Of a DNA stretch of 15,775 nucleotides, positions 6,838 through 14,010 are shown piece after piece (positions within the stretch are counted from its first letter, which is position 1; each line of letters opens with the position of its first letter). The notes beneath the pieces are model-generated. The model ran no database searches and had not been told where the DNA came from. It saw only the letters and a program-made list of their open reading frames with translations. Both the position numbers and the translations under genes were made by a program. The stretch covers positions 1 through 15,775 of the forward strand of contig JANYLF010000325.1 of the NCBI GenBank assembly GCA_025357995.1, read 5' to 3'. Source of the DNA: Acidimicrobiia bacterium. Lineage in GTDB: Bacteria > Actinomycetota > Acidimicrobiia > IMCC26256 > JAENVU01.

Positions 6838-6848
6838 GGACTTCTCGA

Positions 6849-6868
6849 ACCTGACATTGGCGTCAGGT
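6849..6868. promoter_or_regulatory. Candidate operator, ACCTGAC-N6-GTCAGGT
   Basis: Perfect 7-bp inverted arms (6849-6855 and 6862-6868) separated by ATTGGC. The right arm ends on the first base of the TACAGT -10 candidate, so a bound dimer would block transcription of the amidohydrolase gene. The left arm plus centre (TGACATTGGCG) recurs at 3360-3370 upstream of the VOC gene, where the matching right arm is missing. Size and symmetry suit a TetR- or GntR-type regulator, but none is encoded in the window. Confidence 0.5.
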
Positions 6869-6873
6869 ACAGT
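6868..6873 (+). promoter_or_regulatory. Candidate -10 element for the amidohydrolase gene
   Basis: TACAGT lies 8 nt before ATG 6882 with no Shine-Dalgarno, the same arrangement as at four other starts here. Confidence 0.45.
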
Positions 6874-6881
6874 CCGCGGCC

Positions 6882-8123
6882 ATGACGACCACATCGGACC
6901 GGGTGCTGCCGAAGATCGTGAGCGTCGACGATCACGTCGTGGAACCGCCGCACGTGTGGCAGACGTGTCTGCCCTAGCAGCACCGGGCGCGCGGTCCCAG
7001 TGTGGAGCGCAAGCGATGGGGACCGTTTCGTCATCTGCCGGGCGCCCGGTACGAGATGAGCGAAGAGCCAGACGGTCTGTGGGGCGACGCGTGGTATTTC
7101 GACGACAAGCTCATCTACGTGCACAAGCGGTTCGTCGCGATCCCGCTCGACGCCACACCGGACGGTGATCTCAGCAAGTTCGATCGCACCAAGATGGTGA
7201 TGGAGGCGCTCACCTACGAGGAGATGCGGCCGGGTTGTTACGACCGTGACGCGCGCATCGTCGACTTCGCCAACAACTGGGTCGACGGCTCGCTCCCGTT
7301 CCCCACATTCCCGCGGTTCTGCGGTCAGACCTTCTACGAGCACGAGGACCGCGAGCTCGGTCTCGCGTGCGTGCGCGCCTACAACGACTGGATGGTGGAG
7401 GAGTGGTGCGCGCCGTCGCAAGGCGTGAACATCCCGCTCTGCATCATGCCGCTCTGGGACGTGGAACTCGCGGCCGCGGAGATCCAACGCAACGCGGATC
7501 GCGGCGTGCGCGCCTTCTGCTTCAGCGAGCTTCCGACTCACCTCGGCCTGCCGAGCATCCACACCGGCGCTTGGGATCCTGTGCTCGACGTCTGCAACGA
7601 CACCGGCGTCACGTTGTGCATGCACATCGGATCGTCGTCGACGAACCCCGCCGCGTCGCCGGACGCGCCGAAGGGTGTGGGGGGCACGCTCGCGTTCAAC
7701 AACTCGATGGCGTCGTTGGCCGACTGGTTGTTCTCCGGAAAGTTGATCCAGTTCCCGAAGTTGAAGCTCGCATACTCCGAAGGCCAGATCGGATGGATCC
7801 CGTATGCGCTCGAACGCGCCGACACGGTCTGGGACCAGCACGACAGTTGGCAGCACTCGAAGGAGCTCATCCCCAACCCGCCGTCGAGCTACTACTACGG
7901 CCGCATCTTCGGGTGCTTCACCGCGGATCGCCACGGGCTCGCGTCACTCGACGAAGTTGGCGTGGACAACATCTGCTTCGAGACCGACTACCCCCATACC
8001 GACACCACGTGGCCGGACAGTCACGCGTACGTCCAGAAGATGCTCGAAGGCTTCGACGACGACGTCGCGTACAAGGTGCTCCGCGGGAATGCCATCCGCA
8101 TGCTCGAGCTGGACCGCGTCTGA
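6882..8123 (+). pseudogene. Amidohydrolase-2 (metal-dependent hydrolase) interrupted by an in-frame amber codon
   Basis: The frame from ATG 6882 encodes KIVSVDDHVVEPPHVWQTCLP (11-31), the conserved amidohydrolase-2 N-terminus whose Asp-x-His supplies the first metal ligands. It then meets TAG at 6975-6977 (codon 32). The same frame continues without another stop for 381 codons to TGA 8121-8123 and stays family-like throughout: metal-ligand His in LCMHIGSSS (His248 of the full frame) and the catalytic Asp in CFETDYPHTD (Asp369). Related proteins have Glu or Lys-like residues here, so one substitution (for example GAG to TAG) explains the break. Restart at GTG 7002 would give a 373-aa protein without the first metal ligands. 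Relatives are decarboxylases and hydrolases common in actinobacterial aromatic and steroid gene clusters. Sequencing error, a recent nonsense mutation and stop readthrough all remain possible. Confidence 0.88.
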
Positions 8124-8221
8124 CTCCTTGAGTTCTCTCAATTTTGGGGATGCGATTGCGGGTCGATCGGATGAAGCTCCTCGAGCGGGACCGGGGAGGC
8201 CTCGACGATGGAGACCATGTG

Positions 8222-8443
8222 ATGGCAACACTGACGGGACGCCGAACCGGCCGGGGATCACACCTCAAGCTCGTGTCGTCGAACGACGATGCACCCGCCA
8301 TGACTGTGGCACCGACGGGATTAATCCGGGAGATCAGCGACCCCAGGCCGGGTCCGCGCGACGCATCCGCGCTCGTCGCGCGCTTCGCCCGGGTGTTGCC
8401 GAGCGACGCCGAGATCGACGGTCTCTTCTCCCTCGGCCGATAG
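8222..8443 (+). CDS. Doubtful small hypothetical protein
   Basis: 73 aa from ATG 8222 (GTG 8219 also possible). I do not recognise it. The second half (ASALVARFARVLPSDAEIDGLFSLGR, in two blocks around residue 60) has GC-rich third positions and looks more protein-like than the first half. A GGGGAGG at 8193-8199 is positioned 8 nt before another ATG (8208) that opens a four-codon frame, ATG GAG ACC ATG TGA, whose TGA overlaps the ATG at 8222. This could be a coupled leader peptide or chance. No membrane segment or known motif is seen. Confidence 0.3.
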   Translation: MATLTGRRTGRGSHLKLVSSNDDAPAMTVAPTGLIREISDPRPGPRDASALVARFARVLPSDAEIDGLFSLGR

Positions 8444-8480
8444 TTCGGCTCGTCCGCTCGTCCAGGACCAGCGCGACCAA

Positions 8481-8497
8481 CTCGGGACGCTCCCGAG
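8481..8497. terminator. Stem-loop between convergent genes
   Basis: CTCGGGA-CGC-TCCCGAG, a perfect 7-bp stem with a 3-nt loop, lies between the small plus-strand ORF and the stop of the minus-strand HHDH-like gene. No T-run follows on either strand, so termination is inferred from position and symmetry only. Confidence 0.4.
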
Positions 8498-8561
8498 CTG
8501 CTCGACTCCGCTGCGCTACGTCTCGGGTTGCACCGGGCGACGGACACCATCGTGCTGGTTG

Positions 8562-9314
8562 TTACACCCAGCCGCCGGAGTAGCCGAGGAATTGGCCGGT
8601 CGTGAACTGACTCGTGCCGTCGAGGAATGCGGCGCACATCGCGGCGCACTCCTCGAGCGTGCCGAGCCGACGCATCGGAACCTTGGATTCGATCTTGGCG
8701 CGCGCCTCGGGATCGTCGGCACCGTTGGCGCGGCGAAACTCCGGGAAGTCCATGAAGTTCGTGCCGAGCGCGTTCACCTGCACGCCGGTTCGCGCCACCT
8801 CACCGGCCACGTTCTTCACGAGCATGTTCGCTGCGGCTCGTGCCGACGAATAGAGCGGCGCGCCAGGCGTCGGGCGTGCTCCGGCCGCGCTCGTGAGCAA
8901 CAACACCTGGCCCGAACCGGCCGCGACCATCGCAGGAACGATGGCGCGCAGGAAGTGGTAGGGAGCCTCGATGCAGCCGCGCATGACGGCGTGCAGATCG
9001 TCGACGGTCGAATCGGTGAAGCGCCCGATCACGATCTGACCCGAGAACGCGCACGCGGCATCGATGCGGCCGAACGCACTCAGCGCGCCCGCGACCAGCG
9101 TGGATGCCGTCTCCGGGTCGGCGAGATCTCTTGGCGCGTCGACGACGACGACTCGAGATCCCAGCGCTTCGAGCTCGGCCACGAGCCCGTCGGCGGGGTG
9201 CGAGATGGCGAGATCGTGGCCTCGTGCGGCAAGCACACGGGCCAACGCGGGGCCGACGAAGAAACTGCCGTCGGCGATCAGCGCGACGCGGCGAGGTGCA
9301 TCAGAAGGGGTCAT
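8562..9314 (-). CDS. Putative halohydrin dehalogenase (SDR-fold, Ser-Tyr-Arg triad)
   Basis: 250 aa with SDR topology but without SDR oxidoreductase chemistry. The cofactor loop TGxxxGxG is replaced by ADGSFFVG (14-21), and NNAG by FSGQ (90-93). The catalytic residues are Ser142, Tyr155 and Arg159: an exact S-x12-Y-x3-R, with Arg in place of the SDR Lys. Halohydrin dehalogenases are defined by T-x4-F-x-G and S-x12-Y-x3-R. Here the first motif is A14-x4-Phe19-Val-Gly21, with Ala for Thr. Against HheC as I remember it, further blocks align: YSSARAAA (155-162), ALGTNFM (182-188) in the halide-pocket position of AIGPNYL, and RRLGTLEE with TGQFLGYSGGW at the C-terminus. Such enzymes convert vicinal haloalcohols to epoxides and open epoxides with halide, azide, cyanide or nitrite, using no NAD(P). 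An alternative is an inactive SDR. ATG 9314 is chosen; an upstream ATG (9350) adds 12 unlike residues. Confidence 0.78.
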   Translation of the reverse strand: MTPSDAPRRVALIADGSFFVGPALARVLAARGHDLAISHPADGLVAELEALGSRVVVVDAPRDLADPETASTLVAGALSAFGRIDAACAFSGQIVIGRFTDSTVDDLHAVMRGCIEAPYHFLRAIVPAMVAAGSGQVLLLTSAAGARPTPGAPLYSSARAAANMLVKNVAGEVARTGVQVNALGTNFMDFPEFRRANGADDPEARAKIESKVPMRRLGTLEECAAMCAAFLDGTSQFTTGQFLGYSGGWV

Positions 9315-9320
9315 GCGGCG

Positions 9321-9326
9321 ACCGTA
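9321..9326 (-). promoter_or_regulatory. Candidate -10 element for the HHDH-like gene
   Basis: On the minus strand TACGGT lies 6 nt before ATG 9314 with no Shine-Dalgarno; this supports 9314 rather than 9350 as the start. Confidence 0.4.
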
Positions 9327-9397
9327 GACCGCGGTGTGGGGCGCGAGCACGTACGCTCCCGCCGTCTTCGAATCCCACCAGCCGTGGAGGAACCAGC

Positions 9398-10504
9398 GTG
9401 CGTGCCGCAGTATTGGAAGCAGCCCAGACCCCGATCGTGATCGACGACCTCGACATCCGCGGTCCGCGCCACGGCGAGGTTCTCGTCCGGATCGCGGCGT
9501 GTGGTGTGTGCCATTCGGATCTGTCGGTCGTCGACGGTTCGTTTCCGGCGCCGATGCCGATCGTGCTCGGACACGAAGCTGCGGGTGTGGTCGAAGCGGT
9601 CGGCGACGATGTCGCGTCGGTCGTGCCCGGTGACAAGGTGGTGCTCACGCCGCTGCCTGCGTGCGGGCAGTGTTACTTCTGTACGCGCCAACAGCCCACG
9701 TTGTGCTCGGTCTACAGCGGGTCGCTTTTTTCCAACCTCTTGCCCGACGGTACGAGTCCCCTCTCGCGCCGCGGTGAGATCGTGTACCGCGGTCTGGCGA
9801 CGGCCGCGTGGGCGGAACGGGCGATCATGCCCGAGGCCGGCGTGGTGAAGGTCGACGCCGAAGTGCCGCTCGAGGTGGCCTGCGTGCTCGGCTGCGCGGT
9901 GCAGACGGGCGTGGGCGCGGTACTCAACACGGCCCAAGTCGAAGAAGGCGCGACCGTGCTCGTGCTCGGCGCGGGTGGCATCGGTATCGCGGTCACGCAG
10001 GGTGCGCGACTCGCAGCCGCGGCCCGCGTGATCGTGGTGGATCCCGTCGCGGAACGGCGCGACGCCGCGTTGCGGTTTGGTGCGACCGACGTGTGCGACC
10101 CGAACGAAGACGATCCGATCGCGATGGCGTTGGCCCTCACGAACGGCATCGGTGTCGATTACTCGTTCGAAGCCGCGGGTCAAGCGTCGCTCATCGAGCA
10201 GGGCATCATGGCCACCCGATCCGGTGGCACGATCGTGTGCGTGGGCGCGCCGCCACTGGAACAGGGAATCAGCATCCCGATGGTGGTGGGCTTCACCGCC
10301 TCGGAGAAGAAGTTGATCGGCTGCCTGCTCGGTTCGGTCCACGCCCAGCGAGACATTCCGCGGCTCCTCGCGCTCTGGAAGGCCGGTCGACTCGACCTGG
10401 AAGGCATGATCACCCAGCGCCTGCCGCTCGACCAGACCGAGGTGGCGTTGGACTCGATGCGCAACCGCGAAGGCATCCGCACAGTTCTCACGGTCGATGC
10501 GTGA
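9398..10504 (+). CDS. Zinc-dependent alcohol dehydrogenase, medium-chain (MDR) family
   Basis: 368 aa from GTG 9398, with GGAGGA (9386-9391) 6 nt upstream. Catalytic zinc ligands are Cys38 (GVCHSD), His59-Glu60 (GHE) and Cys166 (GCAVQTG). The structural zinc lobe is Cys89, Cys92, Cys95 and Cys103 (CGQCYFC...TLC). GAGGIG (191-196) and Asp215 at the end of the next strand indicate NAD rather than NADP. The 20-residue segment after the structural lobe (SLFSNLLPDGTSPLSRRG, ~108-126) matches the class of actinobacterial aryl or long-chain alcohol dehydrogenases related to class III ADH. It oxidises an alcohol to an aldehyde, or the reverse, in the cytosol. It lies divergent from the HHDH-like gene, 83 bp between start codons, so the two may share control. 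The thioesterase gene follows 84 bp downstream. Confidence 0.95.
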   Translation: MRAAVLEAAQTPIVIDDLDIRGPRHGEVLVRIAACGVCHSDLSVVDGSFPAPMPIVLGHEAAGVVEAVGDDVASVVPGDKVVLTPLPACGQCYFCTRQQPTLCSVYSGSLFSNLLPDGTSPLSRRGEIVYRGLATAAWAERAIMPEAGVVKVDAEVPLEVACVLGCAVQTGVGAVLNTAQVEEGATVLVLGAGGIGIAVTQGARLAAAARVIVVDPVAERRDAALRFGATDVCDPNEDDPIAMALALTNGIGVDYSFEAAGQASLIEQGIMATRSGGTIVCVGAPPLEQGISIPMVVGFTASEKKLIGCLLGSVHAQRDIPRLLALWKAGRLDLEGMITQRLPLDQTEVALDSMRNREGIRTVLTVDA

Positions 10505-10563
10505 GCGAGGCGTCCGATCGCGTGCACCTGGCCCGCGTTCGCCGAGCGGGGCCCGACCGGCCC

Positions 10564-10576
10564 GGCCCGCAGGGCC
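10564..10576. repeat. Small stem-loop before the thioesterase ribosome-binding site
   Basis: GGCCC-GCA-GGGCC sits one base before the AGAGGGG Shine-Dalgarno region (10578-10584). In RNA it could modulate access to the ribosome-binding site; without a T-run it is unlikely to be a terminator. Confidence 0.35.
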
Positions 10577-10588
10577 AAGAGGGGAAAT

Positions 10589-11233
10589 ATGAGCGGGAAC
10601 TCCGAAGAGAAGCGAATCGAGGCGGCCGACGCGCTGCGCAGGCTGTTGCACGGGTTCGTGCGCGCCGACGCGAGCCCCGAGGTGCTCGATGATGTGCGCT
10701 CCCGCGCGCTTGCTTTGGTCGAGGTGCTCGATGCGCAGCCGCGTCGCGATCGCATGGCGTTGATGCAGGCCGAACGCGAACGAAGCGGTGGTCGATCGTT
10801 TCCCGTCGGCGTTTCGGCGGGGGGATTCAACGATCGCGCCGTCGCGGGACGCGCCAACCCCGGCGCCGTCGACGTGGAGGTCGTGCCGGACGGCGATGAG
10901 GTCGTCGCGCAGCTGTTCTTCCAAAGAGGCTTCGAGGGACCACCCGGTCGGACGCACGGTGGGATCGTCGCGGCCGCGTTCGACGACGTGACCGGTTTCA
11001 TCATCGGCCGGATCGGTCAACCAGCGTTCACCGGCGAGCTCACGGTGCGGTTCGTCGCGCCGGTGCCGATCGAGACTCCGATCGTGATGCGGGCCCGGCT
11101 CGACGGCCAGGAGCGCCGCAAGCTCTTCATCAGCGCGGAGGCCACCGCCAACGACAAAGTTGTTGCGACCTGCAAGGCGATCTATATCACCGTTGACCCC
11201 AGCATCTTTGCGACGTCACCGGACCCTCGGTAA
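10589..11233 (+). CDS. PaaI-type hotdog-fold acyl-CoA thioesterase
   Basis: 214 aa. The hotdog domain fills the C-terminal half (~90-205). The signature is FEGPPGRTHGGIVAAAFDDVTG (115-136): the His123-Gly-Gly turn opens the long central helix, and Asp132 or Asp133 is the likely catalytic acid, as in PaaI/THEM4-like thioesterases. Strand ELTVRFVAPVPIETPIVMRARL (150-171) follows as expected. The first ~85 residues are helical and charged (SEEKRIEAADALRRLLHGF), a feature of the actinobacterial long form. It would release fatty or aromatic acids from CoA in the cytosol. AGAGGGG precedes ATG 10589. It probably shares a transcript with the ADH gene. Confidence 0.9.
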   Translation: MSGNSEEKRIEAADALRRLLHGFVRADASPEVLDDVRSRALALVEVLDAQPRRDRMALMQAERERSGGRSFPVGVSAGGFNDRAVAGRANPGAVDVEVVPDGDEVVAQLFFQRGFEGPPGRTHGGIVAAAFDDVTGFIIGRIGQPAFTGELTVRFVAPVPIETPIVMRARLDGQERRKLFISAEATANDKVVATCKAIYITVDPSIFATSPDPR

Positions 11234-11370
11234 CCCGTCGCGCTGAATCTTGGAGAGATCCAACGGCGCTGGATTCGGGGCTGCTGCTCAAGTCGGTCGA
11301 TCCCGCGTCGAGGATCCTGACGATTCGGAGGGGCACCCGATTCCCTTCCCATCGAGATGGAGAGTCTCGG

Positions 11371-12606
11371 ATGGAGACCGCCGCACCGACGCCGCCCGCG
11401 GAATCCGCGGGGCCGAAACGACGTCCCAGCGTCACGCAATTGTTGGTGATCATCGTGATTCTTGCGCTGCTCGTCGGTGGTCTCGGCGGTGCGCTCGTGT
11501 TTCGCGCTTCGGACAGCGCGTCGAGCGCGTCCGGTGAGGTCTTTCTCGAGTCCGCCGATCAGGTCGGGACGAGCCCATTCACGAAGAGCGTGGCCGCGAC
11601 GCCATCGCGCTCGCTGCCGACGACGACCTCGACCACTCGACCCGCGGCTCCCGCGAACCAGATCGCGTCGGTGGCCGGCTCGACCACCGGTTTGTACGGC
11701 GGAACCCGGAACGCGACGAGCTGCGACCGCGACAAGCTGGTCACGTTCCTCGAGCAGCAACCCGACAAGGCCGCAGCTTGGGCCGCGGTGCAGGGCACCC
11801 GCGTGGGCGAGATCCGCGCGTATATCGGGTCGCTGACTCCGGTGATCCTGCTGAACGACACGCGCGTCACGAACCACGGGTTTGCCAACGGACGCGCGAC
11901 TCCGCACCAGTCGGTGCTGCAGGCCGGCACCGCGGTGCTCGTCGATCGTTTCGGCGTCCCGCGCGCGCGGTGTTTCTGCGGGAACCCGCTCACGCCGCCT
12001 GCTCCCTTGCCGCATCCGACGCCCGTCGGGAACCCGTGGCCCGGGTACGAGCCGACCGCCCTGGTCGTTGTGGTCGTGCACGTGGAGGTCACGGTGCTCG
12101 TGTTGGTCGACGTCGACACCGGCGTTCAATTCGCCCGACCGATTGGGTCGAGCGGCGACGCCGACGTTCCGGTGCTCGAGAACGGTGATGCGGGTCCCGG
12201 CAATGGCAGCACCGATACGGCCATGTCGACTGCGGTGCCGGACGCGCCCGCGCCCGTCGCGAGCCCGGCGGGGACGTACACCGTGCAGTTCAGCGGCGAG
12301 CAGTTGAGTCCGCCGTGCAGTCCGTGGGGTGCCGGCACCGGGTCGATGACCGTCGCGATCACGGGCACGACAATCGCGATCACGCTCAAGTTCGAAGCCG
12401 CAGCCTCCACGGACTACTCAGGCACGTACGACCCTGTGGCCTTGACCTTCACTGCGCCCGATGTGCAGTACGGCGCGAATCCGCTCACGGGGACGTTCCA
12501 GAAGGTCGACGGCATCTTTACGGTTCCCGACGGCCGCAGCACCGGTCACACCACCACCGGCGGCGACTGCATCGGCGCCTTCACCGCCGCCCAAACCATC
12601 GGCTGA
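11371..12606 (+). CDS. DUF6777-domain membrane-anchored protein
   Basis: 411 aa. A short cytoplasmic Pro-rich N-terminus with KRR (16-18) is followed by one membrane helix (about 21-44); the rest is outside the cell. The extracytoplasmic part has the DUF6777 pattern: GEVFLESADQVGTSPFT (55-71), a Thr/Pro linker, LYGGTRNATSCDRDKLVTFL (108-127), PDKAAAWAAVQG (131-142), LTPVILLNDTRVTNHGF (155-171) and VPRARCFCGNPLTPP (196-210) with a CxC pair. Residues 301-411 form a second, beta-rich domain (GTYTVQFSG..., ending in TTGGDCIGAF). The function of DUF6777 is unknown. GGAGAG (11359-11364) lies 6 nt before the ATG. The Kelch lipoprotein gene follows 79 bp downstream. Confidence 0.88.
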   Translation: METAAPTPPAESAGPKRRPSVTQLLVIIVILALLVGGLGGALVFRASDSASSASGEVFLESADQVGTSPFTKSVAATPSRSLPTTTSTTRPAAPANQIASVAGSTTGLYGGTRNATSCDRDKLVTFLEQQPDKAAAWAAVQGTRVGEIRAYIGSLTPVILLNDTRVTNHGFANGRATPHQSVLQAGTAVLVDRFGVPRARCFCGNPLTPPAPLPHPTPVGNPWPGYEPTALVVVVVHVEVTVLVLVDVDTGVQFARPIGSSGDADVPVLENGDAGPGNGSTDTAMSTAVPDAPAPVASPAGTYTVQFSGEQLSPPCSPWGAGTGSMTVAITGTTIAITLKFEAAASTDYSGTYDPVALTFTAPDVQYGANPLTGTFQKVDGIFTVPDGRSTGHTTTGGDCIGAFTAAQTIG

Positions 12607-12685
12607 CTCACGCTCCCCGGCCGCGGACTCGAGCGTCCGCGGATGTGTGAGGCTCTCAGCTGTGCAGGGTTCCGGGGGGAGGCAG

Positions 12686-13921
12686 GTGCCACGACGGCGA
12701 GCGATCGTGGGAGCTGCGGTCTTCGTCCTCGCCGCCTCCGCGTGCGGGTCGAAGACCGACGCCGGTCACGTGACGCGCGCGCCGGCCGATCTCACGAAAG
12801 GGTTCGCCGAGGTCGTGGTGCCGTTGCCCACGCGGCAGTCACCGATGGTCGTGGCCGCGGGCGATCACGTGGTCGTGTTCGGTGGCTACCGCATCGAGGG
12901 TTCGCACGAGATTCCGCGCGGTGATGGTGCCGACTACGACGTTGCGCGCGGTGAGTGGACCTCGATGCCACCGGCTCCGTTCGATCGCGCCCTTCATCTC
13001 GCGGCCGGAGTATGGACCGGCCGGGAGGTCATTGTCGTCGGCACCCCGTGTGGGACGACAACCACTGATTTGTACGACGCGCGCTGTGACCACGCAACGG
13101 TCGTGGCCGCGTCGTACACACCGAAGACGAATTCGTGGCGCCCGCTCGCCAGCCCCGACGCGTCGATGTTCCCCCTGTTGACCTACGGGTCTCCGCTCCT
13201 CGGCGTAGGCGCGGGTTCGACGGGAACGGCCGTGCTTTTCGACAACGACACTGGTGACGCGAGTCGTCAGTACCTCGTGGCGGATGCAGCCGGTGGAAGC
13301 TGGCATTTCCTTCCGGCGTTCACGACCGCCGACACCGTGTGTCCGGTCGCGGGCGCAGTCGTCGGCGTGCAGACCGGGCAGATCTACGCCAACGGAGGCA
13401 GCGGCAGCCCGAACCCACAAGCGGTCGCCGCGCCACTACGTACTTCGATGCTGGAATCACGGAGCAACACGTGGGGTGCGCCGGTCGCGATTCCGAAGCC
13501 GGCGTCGGCCGGAGCGATGTTCGAGCGCGTGGTCTGCTCGGCCGGCCAGCTCGCGTACTTCCCGATCTTCCCGGGTCCCGTCGGCATCGATGGCGGCGCG
13601 CTCTGGTACGAACCCGGCACGGAACAGTGGACCACGCTCCCGAGCTTGGGTGCGACGAACAGCCCGAACGTTGTTTCGATCGCCGAGATTCACGGCACGA
13701 AGATGGTCGTGATCGAGACGGGGCCCGGTTCGGGTGGATCACTCTTCCTTCTTCCAGCCGGCGCGACCTCGTGGGTCCGGCATCCGCTGCCGACGACTGC
13801 ACTCAACTCGTTCCAGGCCCTGAGTGACCTGATTCTCGTCGTCGCGTTCGACCAGCGCGGTTCCGACCACATGACGATCGGCCTGCTCGACCCGACGCGG
13901 CTCCCCGGCGTCGCGAAGTAG
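12686..13921 (+). CDS. Kelch-like beta-propeller lipoprotein
   Basis: 411 aa from GTG 12686. The N-terminus has PRRR, a hydrophobic stretch (7-18) and Cys20 after AASA, a tolerable though not ideal lipobox (LAASAC). The mature part has Kelch-type repeats: a strand pair like VVAAGDHVVVFGGY, a variable loop, YDVARGEWTSMPPAPFDR, then AAGVWTGREVIVVGT and YTPKTNSWRPL; a later copy is LWYEPGTEQWTTLPSL. Such propellers are ligand- or sugar-binding modules, and no enzymatic site is evident. GGGGGGAGG (12674-12682) lies only 3 nt before this GTG, while in-frame GTGs at 12662 and 12707 also exist; 12686 gives the best signal peptide. It follows the DUF6777 gene on the same strand, so the pair may form an exported two-gene unit. 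Confidence 0.85.
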   Translation: MPRRRAIVGAAVFVLAASACGSKTDAGHVTRAPADLTKGFAEVVVPLPTRQSPMVVAAGDHVVVFGGYRIEGSHEIPRGDGADYDVARGEWTSMPPAPFDRALHLAAGVWTGREVIVVGTPCGTTTTDLYDARCDHATVVAASYTPKTNSWRPLASPDASMFPLLTYGSPLLGVGAGSTGTAVLFDNDTGDASRQYLVADAAGGSWHFLPAFTTADTVCPVAGAVVGVQTGQIYANGGSGSPNPQAVAAPLRTSMLESRSNTWGAPVAIPKPASAGAMFERVVCSAGQLAYFPIFPGPVGIDGGALWYEPGTEQWTTLPSLGATNSPNVVSIAEIHGTKMVVIETGPGSGGSLFLLPAGATSWVRHPLPTTALNSFQALSDLILVVAFDQRGSDHMTIGLLDPTRLPGVAK

Positions 13922-13933
13922 TCGTCGCCACGT

Positions 13934-13983
13934 GACTTTCGTGCATTTTGGAGACCTAGAGGTCTCTCTTTTGCACGAAAGTC
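13934..13983. terminator. Large two-stage hairpin between convergent genes, probable bidirectional terminator
   Basis: A 50-nt near-palindrome. The outer stem is 12 perfect pairs (GACTTTCGTGCA / TGCACGAAAGTC), then a symmetric 5x5 internal loop that is T-rich on the top strand, then an inner stem of 7 pairs (GAGACCT / AGGTCTC) around a 2-nt loop (AG). It starts 12 bp after the Kelch stop and ends 27 bp before the sulfotransferase stop. Confidence 0.75.
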
Positions 13984-14010
13984 GGAGGTGGGCTGGACGG
14001 CGGGACGGAG

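Larger units (their letters stand above)
8124..8561. other. 438-bp gap between the amidohydrolase and the HHDH-like gene
   Basis: It holds a doubtful small ORF (8222-8443) and a hairpin (8481-8497). The rest, including the stretch 8498-8561 with the repeat-like CGACTCCGCTGCGCTACGTC, shows no coding signal that I can support. Confidence 0.5.

Noticed and set aside
7002..8123. A separate 373-aa functional hydrolase starting at GTG 7002
   Set aside because: It would lack the Asp-x-His metal ligands encoded just upstream in the same frame, so an interrupted full-length gene is the better reading.
8562..9314. Ordinary NAD(P)-dependent short-chain dehydrogenase
   Set aside because: The glycine-rich cofactor motif, NNAG and the catalytic Lys are all replaced, in the specific pattern of halohydrin dehalogenases; retained only as the alternative.
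9311..11020. A 569-codon minus-strand open frame opposite the ADH and thioesterase genes
   Set aside because: It is a shadow frame: Arg/His/Asp-rich, no recognisable domain, fully opposite two genes with clear active-site motifs.
12461..12685. Upstream extension of the Kelch lipoprotein frame overlapping the DUF6777 gene
   Set aside because: The extension is Ser/Pro/Arg-rich in a shadow frame, and a signal peptide begins naturally at GTG 12686.
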